A DNA stretch of 64,000 nucleotides, from positions 248,001-312,000 of the forward strand of contig NZ_QMEY01000004.1 of assembly GCF_003315795.1 (NCBI RefSeq), read 5' to 3'. The notes beneath the pieces were generated by a model that searched no databases, was not told the origin of the DNA, and was given only the letters and a program-made list of their open reading frames with translations. This document shows, in pieces, positions 16,552 to 24,342 of this stretch. Source of the stretch: Spongiactinospora rosea (GTDB lineage Bacteria; Actinomycetota; Actinomycetes; Streptosporangiales; Streptosporangiaceae). A program made the position numbers and the translations under genes. The number at the start of each line of letters is the position of its first letter. Position 1 is the stretch's first letter.

Positions 16552-16686
16552 CTTGAGTGTGCAGAAGGACGCGGACAGGGGCCCGGCCGCGGCCTAATCT
16601 CAGGACCGTCCCGCTCCGGCCCCCTACCCCCGGACGGCCGGGGCGGGACGGCGGCGGAGGCGGCGAGCGGCACGGAGGACAAGTCG

Positions 16687-16713
16687 GAAGAATCGCTCTA
16701 AGATCGATTCTTC
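16687..16713 (+). promoter_or_regulatory. 9-bp inverted repeat with a -10 box in its loop
   Basis: GAAGAATCG (16687-16695) and CGATTCTTC (16705-16713) form a perfect inverted repeat. The spacer contains TAAGAT (16699-16704), a good actinobacterial -10 match. It lies 38 bases upstream of the methyltransferase start, so it looks like an operator over a promoter. No regulator gene is adjacent. Confidence 0.5.
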
Positions 16714-16750
16714 ACCGTCCGTCCCATACCTGCCGCGGCGAGGGAGTCTG

Positions 16751-17554
16751 ATGGCCGCAACCCCGCTGCCCAGGGTCGACAGCAGCTTCCCCAACAGCGC
16801 ACGCATCTACGACTACATGCTCGGCGGCAAGGACAACTTCGCCGCCGACCGCGCCGCGGCGCAGCGCATGATCGAGGCGAACCCGTCCGCGCCGTTCACC
16901 GCCCGCGCCAACCGCGCCTTCATCAGGCGGGCGGTCAGGTACGCGGCCGTCGAGGCGGGCGTACGTCAGTTCCTGGACATCGGCGCGGGCCTTCCCACCA
17001 GGGAGAACGTCCACCAGGTCGCCTTACGGGCGGCGCCGGAGTCCCGGGTGGTGTACGTGGACCACGACCCCGTGGTGGTCGTGCACGGCCAGGCGCTGCT
17101 GGCCACCAGCCCGCAGGTCACCATGATCAACCAAGATTTGCGCCGCCCGGACGAGATCCTTTGCCACGCCGAGACCCGGGCCCTGATCGACTTCGACCGG
17201 CCGGTGTGCGTACTGCTGGCGGCCGTACTGCACTTCGTCGCCGACCGCGAGGACCCCGCCGCCATAGTGCGGCGGCTGCGCGACGCGCTCGCCCCCGGCA
17301 GCCACCTGGTCATCTCGCACACCACCGACGAGTCACCCGCCCTGATCATGAACGCGGCCCGGCGCGGCTTCCAGAACGCGGGCAGCCCGCTCACGCCGCG
17401 CCCGAGAAGCGCCGTCCTGGACTTCTTCGAGGGCTTCGAACTGGTCGATCCGGGCCTGGTCCCGGTCGAGGACTGGCGGCCGGACGACGACACCGCCCCC
17501 GCCACGGCACAACCCGCCTGGGTCCTCGCCGCGGGCGTCGCCCACAAACCCTGA
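16751..17554 (+). CDS. SAM-dependent methyltransferase, DUF574 family
   Basis: A 267-residue protein of the DUF574 family, common in Streptosporangiales and Streptomyces. The signature SNARIYDYMLGGKDNFAADR-type segment is at about residues 15-34 (here preceded by FPN). The SAM-binding glycine motif is FLDIGAGLPT, with VYVDHDPVVVVH as the acidic strand. Methyltransferase activity is predicted from the fold, and the natural substrates of the family are not established. The ATG is preceded by GGCGAGGGAG. It appears to be monocistronic, with an inverted repeat upstream and a hairpin downstream. Confidence 0.88.
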   Translation: MAATPLPRVDSSFPNSARIYDYMLGGKDNFAADRAAAQRMIEANPSAPFTARANRAFIRRAVRYAAVEAGVRQFLDIGAGLPTRENVHQVALRAAPESRVVYVDHDPVVVVHGQALLATSPQVTMINQDLRRPDEILCHAETRALIDFDRPVCVLLAAVLHFVADREDPAAIVRRLRDALAPGSHLVISHTTDESPALIMNAARRGFQNAGSPLTPRPRSAVLDFFEGFELVDPGLVPVEDWRPDDDTAPATAQPAWVLAAGVAHKP

Positions 17555-17559
17555 CCGGC

Positions 17560-17589
17560 CGGATCACCGCAACCACTGGCCGTGATCCG
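17560..17589 (+). terminator. hairpin after the DUF574 methyltransferase gene
   Basis: CGGATCAC at 17560-17567 pairs with GTGATCCG at 17582-17589 around a 14-base loop. It lies 6 bases after the methyltransferase stop and 42 bases before the VWA gene. It may be a terminator or an operator. Confidence 0.45.
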
Positions 17590-17631
17590 CACGTCTCGCT
17601 TTACTTACATGGGAGACGAGGGGGACCGGCG

Positions 17632-20193
17632 ATGCGCCTTGCGATCCACCGCCTCACGGCGGCGCTCATCACACTGGCCGCGACGGCCATGCTCCAACCC
17701 CCGGCCACCGCCCACGCAGCCGTACTCGCCACTCAAACAGCGGGCGGAACCGGCACAACAAGTACTCCCGCCACCACCGGCCCACCAGCCGCGGACCGTA
17801 CGAACGGCAGGACCCTCGCCTCGGACAGACCGGCTGCGGCAGATGCCGCCCGCTTATCTGGCCTACCGGGCAGTGCCCGAACAGCGGCTACAACGGGTAC
17901 ACCTTCCACCGCGGCCACAGCAGACGCGGACCGTACGGCAGGCCGGACCACCCTCACCCCGGCCACCCCCCACAGACCGGCTACGGCAGATGCCCCCGAC
18001 ACGACGGGCAGAACGGGCACGACGGGTGCTCCCACTACCACCGGCACGCCAGACGCGGATGGCACGATAGACACGACCGTCACTACGGCAGATGCCGCCA
18101 GCGCAGCAGGCGTACTCGCCACTGCTGAAACGGCAGACAAAACCGGCACGACGGGTACTACCAAGGGCACGCCAGACGCGGACCGCACGACAGGCAGGAC
18201 CCTCAGCGCGACCATCCCCAGCAGACCGGCTGCGGCGGATGGCCCCGGCGCAGCAGGCGTACCCGACACTACAGAGACAACTGGTACAACAGCGGGCACA
18301 CCAGACGTGGACCGTACGGACGGCAAGGCCGTTACCGCGGCGGCCCTGGGCTTACCGGGCGCGGCAGGCGTACTCGGCGCTGCGGGCAGAACCGGCACAA
18401 CGGGTGCTTCCGCTACCGCGAGCAGGGCAGGCGCCGTGGGAACGGCCCGCGCGGTGGAGCTGGCGCCGGTGATGCTGGTGCTGGACGCGTCCGGGTCGAT
18501 GGCGCAGACGTCGGCGGACGGGCGCAGCAAGATGGCGGCGGCCCGTCGTGCCGTGCACACCGTGGTGGACGGCCTGCCCGCCGACGCCCGGGTCGGCCTG
18601 GCCGTGTACGGCACGGGCACCGGCAACACCGCCGCCGACAAACCGGCCGGCTGCCGGGACGTGAAGATCCTGCACGAGGTCGGCACCCCCGGCGCGGAGC
18701 TGGTCGCCACCGCCGACCGCGTCGAGCCGCGCGGCTACACCCCGATCGGTCGCGCCCTGCGGACCGCCGCGGGCGCGCTGCCCACCGAGGGGCCGCGCTC
18801 GATCGTCCTCGTCTCCGACGGCGAGGACACCTGCGCCCCGCCCGACCCCTGCGAGGTCGCGGAGGAACTTGCCGGTGAGGGCGCCGACCTGCGCGTACAC
18901 ACGATCGGCTTCGACGTGGACGCCACCGCGCGCAAACAGCTCTCCTGCGTCGCCCGCCAGACCGGCGGCTCCTACACCGACGCCGCCGAAGCCGACGACC
19001 TCGCTCCCGCCCTGAACCGCGTGACGGGCATCGCGCTGCGCAACTACGAGCCGACCGGCACCCCCGTCACCGGAGGCGAAGGGCCCGGCGACGCCGCGCC
19101 GCTGCGGCCGGGCGACCACCTGGACGAGATCGCCCCCGGCCGGTCCAGGCACTACGCGATCGACGTCCCCGCCGGGAACACCGCGCGGTTCACCGCGACC
19201 GGCGTCTTCCCCCCGACCTCACCCGCCAGGGAAACGCTCACCCTGGCCCGCTACGCGCCGGACGGCACGCGGTGCGCCTGGAACGACACCGGCCACAGCG
19301 CCACCGGCGACCCCGTGATCCCGCTCGCGCGCACCTGGCAGGTCTCCGCCGACCCGGCCGAGGGCGGGCCGTGCGACCGCCCAGGGCGGTTCACCCTCGT
19401 GGTGGAGCGCGACTCCGGCCCCGGCGAACCGGTCTGGCTGGAGTTACAGGTCGGCCTGGAGCCGCCGGTGAGCGCCGACCCAGGGCCCGCGCGCGGCTCC
19501 GAGGCCGCCTTCGCCGAGCCCGCCGACGAGGGCGAGCCGGCCAAGGTGACCGGCGGCGGGTCGTTCGCCACTGCGGGCACGCTCGACGGCTCGGGGCGGT
19601 ACGCCGACACGCTCTACCCCGGTGAGTACGTCTTCTACCGGGTGCGCCTGGACTGGGGACAGGGTCTGGCGTACCGGGTCGGGCTGCCGTCGGGCGACGC
19701 TCCAGGTTCGCGGCTGCTCACCAAGACCTCCGCGTACGGCCCGGCCCGCGCGCTGATCGCCCAGTCCGGCATCCTCTGGTACGACGGGCGCGCCGCCCGG
19801 CTTCCCGCCGACCGCGACGCACTGGCCATCCGCCCGGTCCGCTACCTCAACCGCGAACTCACCGCCGCCAGAGGCCAGGCCCTCCCCGGCTGGTACTACA
19901 TCGCGATCAAGTACGGCAGCCGCCCCGACCTGCCCGAGTCCGCCCCACCGATCGAGATCGCCCTCGACATCTCAGTGACGGGCACCCCCGAACCGGGCCC
20001 GGCCTACGCCACCGCCGCCCCACCCAGCACCCCCCGCACCCCCACCCCGCCACGATCCCCCGCCCCAGCGGCAGACACGTCCAGCACACTCACCGACGCA
20101 GGCCCTCTGGCTTGGGTGGGCGTCCCCGTCGCCCTACTCCTCCTCACCGGCCTGATCATCCTCCTGACCCGCCGCCGCTCCCGCTCCCGCTGA
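17632..20193 (+). CDS. secreted/surface von Willebrand factor A domain protein, C-terminally anchored
   Basis: An 853-residue exported protein. It begins with a signal peptide (MRLAIHRLTAALITL, cleavage near AHA). A Thr/Ala/Gly/Asp-rich low-complexity stalk runs from about residues 30 to 270, with recurring TTGTPDADRT-like units. A VWA domain follows, with the metal-ion site DASGS at 285-289 and ETxG-like VSDGEDTC downstream. The remainder, with paired Cys, resembles pre-peptidase/beta-sandwich domains. A C-terminal membrane segment (VGVPVALLLLTGLIILL) ends in RRRSRSR, so the domains face outwards. GAGGGGGA precedes the ATG. The ligand is unknown. The stalk DNA is open in all three plus frames, which reflects its repetitive composition. 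Confidence 0.87.
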   Translation: MRLAIHRLTAALITLAATAMLQPPATAHAAVLATQTAGGTGTTSTPATTGPPAADRTNGRTLASDRPAAADAARLSGLPGSARTAATTGTPSTAATADADRTAGRTTLTPATPHRPATADAPDTTGRTGTTGAPTTTGTPDADGTIDTTVTTADAASAAGVLATAETADKTGTTGTTKGTPDADRTTGRTLSATIPSRPAAADGPGAAGVPDTTETTGTTAGTPDVDRTDGKAVTAAALGLPGAAGVLGAAGRTGTTGASATASRAGAVGTARAVELAPVMLVLDASGSMAQTSADGRSKMAAARRAVHTVVDGLPADARVGLAVYGTGTGNTAADKPAGCRDVKILHEVGTPGAELVATADRVEPRGYTPIGRALRTAAGALPTEGPRSIVLVSDGEDTCAPPDPCEVAEELAGEGADLRVHTIGFDVDATARKQLSCVARQTGGSYTDAAEADDLAPALNRVTGIALRNYEPTGTPVTGGEGPGDAAPLRPGDHLDEIAPGRSRHYAIDVPAGNTARFTATGVFPPTSPARETLTLARYAPDGTRCAWNDTGHSATGDPVIPLARTWQVSADPAEGGPCDRPGRFTLVVERDSGPGEPVWLELQVGLEPPVSADPGPARGSEAAFAEPADEGEPAKVTGGGSFATAGTLDGSGRYADTLYPGEYVFYRVRLDWGQGLAYRVGLPSGDAPGSRLLTKTSAYGPARALIAQSGILWYDGRAARLPADRDALAIRPVRYLNRELTAARGQALPGWYYIAIKYGSRPDLPESAPPIEIALDISVTGTPEPGPAYATAAPPSTPRTPTPPRSPAPAADTSSTLTDAGPLAWVGVPVALLLLTGLIILLTRRRSRSR
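17740..18440 (+). repeat. degenerate repeats encoding the Thr/Ala-rich stalk
   Basis: Within the VWA gene, phrases encoding TTGTP(D)ADRT, GRTL and PAAADAAR recur four to six times with irregular spacing. Both protein and DNA are similar between copies. This part could vary in length between strains. Confidence 0.6.
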
Positions 20194-20202
20194 CCACCAC
20201 GA

Positions 20203-20221
20203 CAGGCCCCCCGGGGGCCTG
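20203..20221 (+). terminator. strong hairpin after the VWA gene
   Basis: CAGGCCCCC at 20203-20211 and GGGGGCCTG at 20213-20221 form a perfect 9-bp dyad around one central base. It starts 10 bases after the stop codon of the VWA gene. Confidence 0.6.
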
Positions 20222-20897
20222 CTGCTCGCAACACTGATCGCGCCCGAGACACACCCCCTCCCAATCCCTACGACAGGCTTGAACCGGCGTATCGCTCCCC
20301 TACTCCTCCACACCAGGTTGATCACACACCTAGCCCGACGATGCCCTTGCCGACCTCACCCCCAGCACCACTGCGCCTCCAACACGGACCCTTCAGCCGA
20401 CGAACCGATCCCCGACTCCTCCTCCCCGGCCTGATCCCCCACCCCCGGGCCGAACCCGACCCGTCCACCACGGCCGCCCCCCACGGAGCCGACTCCGTAC
20501 CCGATACACCGCCGCCCCTGCTGACCAGCATGACAAAGCGCACCCCCTCCCCTCCTGGCACACCGCTCCCCCACCCCAGGGCCGAACCCGTCACATTCAC
20601 CACGGCCGACCTCCACGGAGCTGACTCCGCTGCCCGTCACGGTGGAACGCACGCCCGACACCCTCGCCCCCGCCTCCTCGCCTCCTGGCCCACCGCCTGA
20701 GGCCGGTTTACTGGTACGGTCATGCCATGACGTTCAACTTCCGACGTTGACGACCCGCCGGCGAGACGAGGCGATCCCGTCGCCGGTGATGCGGGGCGGC
20801 GTTGTGCCGTCCCGAGTCGCGACGTGGGAGAAGAACGACTCATGCGTGATCACACGCGTCTTCTCGATGTACCGCGTCCCGGTGTCGTGGCCGTACG
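20222..20897. other. 676-base non-coding stretch with an imperfect direct repeat
   Basis: No gene is supported here. Short open frames exist on both strands but are Pro- or Gly-rich, lack ribosome sites and come from biased composition. The recognisable structure is a direct repeat: about 20437-20506 and 20568-20636 share roughly 55-70 bases (both contain GGGCCGAACCCG and CCACGGAG with CGACTCC or TGACTCC) at a 132-base period. It may be decayed coding sequence. Confidence 0.6.
20437..20636. repeat. imperfect direct repeat, 132-base period
   Basis: Copy one (20437-20506) and copy two (20568-20636) align across the segment from CCGAACCCG through CACCACGGCCG to CCACGGAG. The period is a multiple of three, so a repeat in a lost coding region is possible. 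Confidence 0.6.
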
Positions 20898-22028
20898 GTG
20901 ACGGCCGCGCGCCTGGTGGCGCGTTGTGTGAGCGGGCTGGAGACCGCGGTGGCCCGCGAGGTGCTGGGCGAACGCCTGGGCACCGTCACGTGGATCGGGC
21001 ACCGTGAGGTCCGGTTCACCGGTTCTGTGGCCGGTTCGACCGCTCTGCGTACGGCGGACGACGCCTTCCTGCTCGCCGCCACGATGCCCGACATCGGGCG
21101 CGGCCGGGAGGCGCTGGGCGCACTCACCCGGCTGGCCGAGCAGATCGCAGGCATCGACACCGCGGGGCACGCGGGCGTGGAGGTGTCGGCGTCGTTCCTG
21201 GGCAGGCGCAACTTCAGCAGGTACGACCTGGAGGACGCCGCGGGCGCGGCGCTGGCCGTACGGCTGGGCCTGCCGTACCACTCGCGGCGGGACGGCACGC
21301 CCCCGCCGCCGGGATACGGCGCGTGGCGGCTCACCCTCGACGGCACCGACGCCACACTGATGCTGCGGGTCGCGCCGCGCCCCCTGCACCGGCGCGCCTA
21401 CAAGCGGCACACCGTACCGGGGACGCTGCACCCGCCGGTGGCGGCGGCGATGGCCCGGCTGGCCGACATCCGGCCGGGCGACCTGGTGGCCGATCCCTGC
21501 TGCGGCGCCGGCACACTGCTCATCGAGGCGGCCCGGCTCCAGCCCGAGGCGGTACCGCGCGGATACGACCTGAACCCCGACGCCCTGCGCGCCGCCCGCG
21601 CCAACGCCTCGGCCGCCGGGCTCGGCCGCCCGACCCCCACGGCGACCCACCCGCGCGGATACAGCCTGAAGTTCACAGCGCCGCGCCCCAACGCAGGGCT
21701 CAGCGGACCGCTCTTCGAGCCCGCCGACGCCGCTGCCCTCCCCCTGCCGGACGGGAGCGTGGACCGGCTACTCGCCAACCCCCCGTGGGGCGGCCAGGTC
21801 CCGCCACGCGGACGCCTGGCCCGCACACCGTCGGCGCTGTGGCCGGAGATCCGGCGGCTACTGCGCCCGGACGGCCGCGCCGTGGTCCTGATCCCCGACA
21901 CCGCCGAACTGGCCTCGGCCATCGCCCACGGCCTGCTCCCCGCCCACGTCCAGCACGTGAGCCTGTCCGGCGCCCACCCGCACATCGCCGTACTCACCCC
22001 CGCACCCCAACCCGGAACGAGGCGATAA
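20898..22028 (+). CDS. RNA (guanine-N2-type) SAM-dependent methyltransferase
   Basis: A 376-residue enzyme. The N-terminal half (VARCVSGLETAVAREVLGE) looks like the substrate-binding region of Trm14/RlmL-like RNA methylases. The C-terminal Rossmann domain has DPCCGAGTLLIEAA from residue 199 and the catalytic NPPW at 294-297, the motif of N-methylating enzymes that act on exocyclic amines. A guanine-N2 methylation of tRNA or rRNA is the likely reaction. An insert (about residues 245-270) separates the motifs. The GTG at 20898 is used because the homologous N terminus begins there; no strong ribosome site is visible. Confidence 0.85.
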   Translation: MTAARLVARCVSGLETAVAREVLGERLGTVTWIGHREVRFTGSVAGSTALRTADDAFLLAATMPDIGRGREALGALTRLAEQIAGIDTAGHAGVEVSASFLGRRNFSRYDLEDAAGAALAVRLGLPYHSRRDGTPPPPGYGAWRLTLDGTDATLMLRVAPRPLHRRAYKRHTVPGTLHPPVAAAMARLADIRPGDLVADPCCGAGTLLIEAARLQPEAVPRGYDLNPDALRAARANASAAGLGRPTPTATHPRGYSLKFTAPRPNAGLSGPLFEPADAAALPLPDGSVDRLLANPPWGGQVPPRGRLARTPSALWPEIRRLLRPDGRAVVLIPDTAELASAIAHGLLPAHVQHVSLSGAHPHIAVLTPAPQPGTRR

Positions 22029-22073
22029 ATCAGCGGCACAAATTCCGCAACAGCGATAAATTGCCCGACAGTG

Positions 22074-22146
22074 CAGCCCGTAGCGCAGTGGTCGTCGCGC
22101 CTCTTTCGCATAGAGGAGGACGCCGGTTCGAATCCGGCTGGATCTG
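22074..22146 (+). tRNA. tRNA-like sequence, anticodon CGC, broken acceptor stem (probable relic)
   Basis: Most of a tRNA cloverleaf can be drawn. The D arm is GCGC-AGTGGTCG-TCGC (three of four pairs). The anticodon stem is CCTCT/AGAGG (22100-22104, 22112-22116) with loop TTCGCAT and anticodon CGC (Ala type). The variable loop has five bases, and the T arm is GCCGG-TTCGAAT-CCGGC (22122-22138). The acceptor strands CAGCCCG and TGGATCT pair at only a few positions, and no CCA is encoded. It is therefore more likely a tRNA pseudogene or an integration scar than a working tRNA-Ala. Confidence 0.5.
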
Positions 22147-22170
22147 GGGCGGGTCAAGGCGGCCGGGCAT

Positions 22171-22497
22171 TTGGGGGCCGTGGACAACCGGGTGGATGAG
22201 CGGGCGGCGGCGCGGATCGCCGCCGTGGTGTCCGGGGGTCGGCATCGGCTCGTGTATCTCGATCTGAGGCACACGGGCCTCACCAGCAGGGGTGCGCTGC
22301 GGTTGCTGGAGGGGGCCGGGCGGGCGTACTCCCCCACTCGGTACGTCCTGGGCGGTGGCGTCGCCTCCCGGGTGAAGCGCGAACTCGCGGCGATGGCGTC
22401 CGGTTTGCCGGAGTTGCGGGCGCATCCGGAGGTGGCGGCGATCCGCAGTGTGTACCGGACCGCGCCGCCGGTGGCCGGTCAACGGGAACGCCTGTAG
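22171..22497 (+). CDS. short leucine-rich-repeat-like protein (possibly truncated)
   Basis: A 108-residue reading frame with one clear leucine-rich segment (RLVYLDLRHTGLTSRGALRLLEG) resembling ribonuclease-inhibitor-type repeats. The frame stays open upstream to 22114 and encodes sensible sequence (DLGRVKAAGHLGAVDN), ending at a stop inside the tRNA-like sequence. This suggests the N-terminal part of a longer protein has been lost. The TTG at 22171 and the GTG at 22180 are possible starts, neither with a good ribosome site. The 3' end overlaps the convergent DUF418 gene by 19 bases. Function is unknown. Confidence 0.5.
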   Translation: MGAVDNRVDERAAARIAAVVSGGRHRLVYLDLRHTGLTSRGALRLLEGAGRAYSPTRYVLGGGVASRVKRELAAMASGLPELRAHPEVAAIRSVYRTAPPVAGQRERL

Positions 22498-23660
22498 GTC
22501 AGGCGGCGCAGCGCGGTCTCGGCGGGGCCGCGGCGGCCGTTCCGGGACAGTGCGGCGGCGAGGAGGACGGTGCCGAGCCAGGTCAGGAGGGCCAGGCCGG
22601 ACGCCGCCGCGTCGCCGACGCGGGTGGCCAGCCCGCCGAGGTATGGGGTGAAGATCACGACGAACGCCACCGACTGGAGCAGGTAGCAGGTCAGCGACCA
22701 CTGACCGCACGCCACCAGGGCCCGGACCACCGGACCGCGCTCCAGGCGGGCGGCGAGGAGCCCGGCCAGCGCCGCGTAGGCCAGGCCACCGGCGATGCCG
22801 GTCAGGCTGTGCAGCACGTACGCCGAGATGGAGACCGCCTCCGCCGGGGCCCACAGCCGCGTGTCGATCAGTGCCAGCGGGACGGCACCCACCAGCGAGA
22901 CGACCGTGCCGACCGTCGCGGTCCGGGTCAGCAGCGCGCGATGCGCGCCGGGCTCCTCCAGCACGCGGCGGCGGGCCGCCCACATCCCGAGCAGGAAGGC
23001 CGACACGACGCTCATCGCGAAGTAGGTCGGCGTCATCGCCGCCCAGCCCACCAGCCGGGACACGGCGGCCTGGACCGGGTCGGCCATCGCGGCGGGCGTG
23101 TCACCCTTGGCGGCGGACACGGTGGCCAGCCCGAACAGCGCCAAGACCACGACGTGCAGGACGAGGCCGACACCGGCCGCCCATAGCAGGGCGCGCTCGC
23201 GCCGCCGGATGAACCCGACCAAAACCAGACCCACCAGGCCGTACGCGCCCAGGATGTCGCCGAAGAACAACAGGGCGGCATGGCAGAAGCCGAAGGCCAG
23301 CAGCCACCGGCTACGGGCCCGCAGCAACCGCCGCACCTCCCGCCAGTCCCGCCCGGCGGCGAGCTGACGGTCGGCCAGCCGCACCAGGCCGTAGCCGAAC
23401 AGGGCGGCGAACATCGGCAGCGCCCGGCCGTCCACCAGAAGTATCTGGACCCCGGCCACCAGCCGGTCGAGCAGGCCGCCGTCCAGCGTGTAGCCGCGGA
23501 AGCCGCTGGGGTGCCCCGCCAGGTACATGTGCGCGTGGGCGACCGCGATGAGCAGCAGCATCACGCCCCGCGCGAGGTCGGGGGCGAGCGCGCGGCGGCC
23601 GACCGGCACGGCCTGTGGCGGCGACGGAGATGGCGGTGCGGCGGGGGGAGAAATGGACAT
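22479..23660 (-). CDS. DUF418-family multi-pass membrane protein
   Basis: A 393-residue membrane protein with about ten hydrophobic segments. After a Pro/Ser-rich N terminus, LAPDLARGVMLLLIAVAHAHMYLAG matches the start of DUF418/acyltransferase-3-related proteins. The C-terminal half (QWSLTCYLLQSVAFVVIFTPYLGGL) is the DUF418 domain proper. The family is of unknown function, with proposed links to export or acyl transfer at the membrane. AAGGGGACA supports the ATG at 23660. The gene is divergent from a TetR regulator across a perfect inverted repeat, so it is the likely target of that regulator. Confidence 0.87.
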   Translation of the reverse strand: MSISPPAAPPSPSPPQAVPVGRRALAPDLARGVMLLLIAVAHAHMYLAGHPSGFRGYTLDGGLLDRLVAGVQILLVDGRALPMFAALFGYGLVRLADRQLAAGRDWREVRRLLRARSRWLLAFGFCHAALLFFGDILGAYGLVGLVLVGFIRRRERALLWAAGVGLVLHVVVLALFGLATVSAAKGDTPAAMADPVQAAVSRLVGWAAMTPTYFAMSVVSAFLLGMWAARRRVLEEPGAHRALLTRTATVGTVVSLVGAVPLALIDTRLWAPAEAVSISAYVLHSLTGIAGGLAYAALAGLLAARLERGPVVRALVACGQWSLTCYLLQSVAFVVIFTPYLGGLATRVGDAAASGLALLTWLGTVLLAAALSRNGRRGPAETALRRLTYRRSR

Positions 23661-23681
23661 GGCTGTCCCCTTGGTGATAGA

Positions 23682-23723
23682 TACACGACTGTAGCTATCA
23701 ACAAAGATAGCTACAGTCGTGTA
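23682..23723. promoter_or_regulatory. TetR operator: perfect 18-bp inverted repeat
   Basis: TACACGACTGTAGCTATC at 23682-23699 and its exact reverse complement at 23706-23723 flank a 6-base spacer, AACAAA. The element fills most of the gap between the DUF418 gene and the TetR gene. Its 42-bp length could hold two regulator dimers. Confidence 0.85.
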
Positions 23724-23742
23724 GCTAAAGCAAGGGGTGAAG

Positions 23743-24342
23743 GTGAGCGCACGAAACCGGCGTCCCCGCGAGGAACTGATCGACGCCATCCACACGTCGG
23801 TGCTGGAGGAGGTGGCCGACGTCGGCATCGGCCGCCTGACAATGGACGGCATCGCCAAACGGGCGGCGACGGCCCGCACGACGCTGTACCGCCGCTGGTC
23901 CGGCCCCGTCGAAGTACTGCTCGACGCGCTCTACCACATGCACCCGGTCGAGGAGCCCACCCCCGGATCCGACGACCTGCGCGGAGACCTCGTGCGCTCA
24001 CTCAAGCTCATGGTCACCTGGGCACTCAGCCCGGCGGGCCGCGCGGTCGCGTCCATCCTCACCGACCCCAAGGGGGTCGCGCAGCTCTCCCAGCCGCTGT
24101 TCGAACAGGTCTTCGCCCAACGCGGCGGCACCTTCACCAAGACCGTGCTCCGCCACTACGCCGACCGCGGCCACTTCCCCGCCCACCTGCTCACCCCGGT
24201 CGTCCTCGACCTCGGCGAGGCCCTGGTCGTCAAACACCTGATCGACACGAGCACGCCACCCGACGACGACTACCTCACCGCCATCGTCGACCAGGCCATC
24301 CTCCCCGCCCTCGGCCTACACCCCGAAAGCCGAACCGGCTGA
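23743..24342 (+). CDS. TetR-family transcriptional regulator
   Basis: A 199-residue regulator. The N-terminal helix-turn-helix reads RLTMDGIAKRAATARTTLYRRW, the canonical TetR form, preceded by REELIDAIHTSVLEEV. The remaining 140 residues form the ligand domain, which has no further recognisable motif. I used the GTG at 23743 because AAGGGG (23732-23737) is spaced 5 bases from it; the GTG at 23737 would overlap that site. It is divergent from the DUF418 gene and probably represses both itself and that gene through the inverted repeat between them. The inducer is unknown. Confidence 0.92.
   Translation: MSARNRRPREELIDAIHTSVLEEVADVGIGRLTMDGIAKRAATARTTLYRRWSGPVEVLLDALYHMHPVEEPTPGSDDLRGDLVRSLKLMVTWALSPAGRAVASILTDPKGVAQLSQPLFEQVFAQRGGTFTKTVLRHYADRGHFPAHLLTPVVLDLGEALVVKHLIDTSTPPDDDYLTAIVDQAILPALGLHPESRTG

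Noticed and set aside
20341..20700. 119-codon Pro-rich frame after the VWA gene
   Set aside because: There is no ribosome site or family signature, and competing frames exist on both strands. It follows a degenerate DNA repeat.
22074..22146. A functional tRNA-Ala(CGC)
   Set aside because: The acceptor strands do not pair (about two Watson-Crick pairs of seven) and there is no CCA, so I list it only as tRNA-like.
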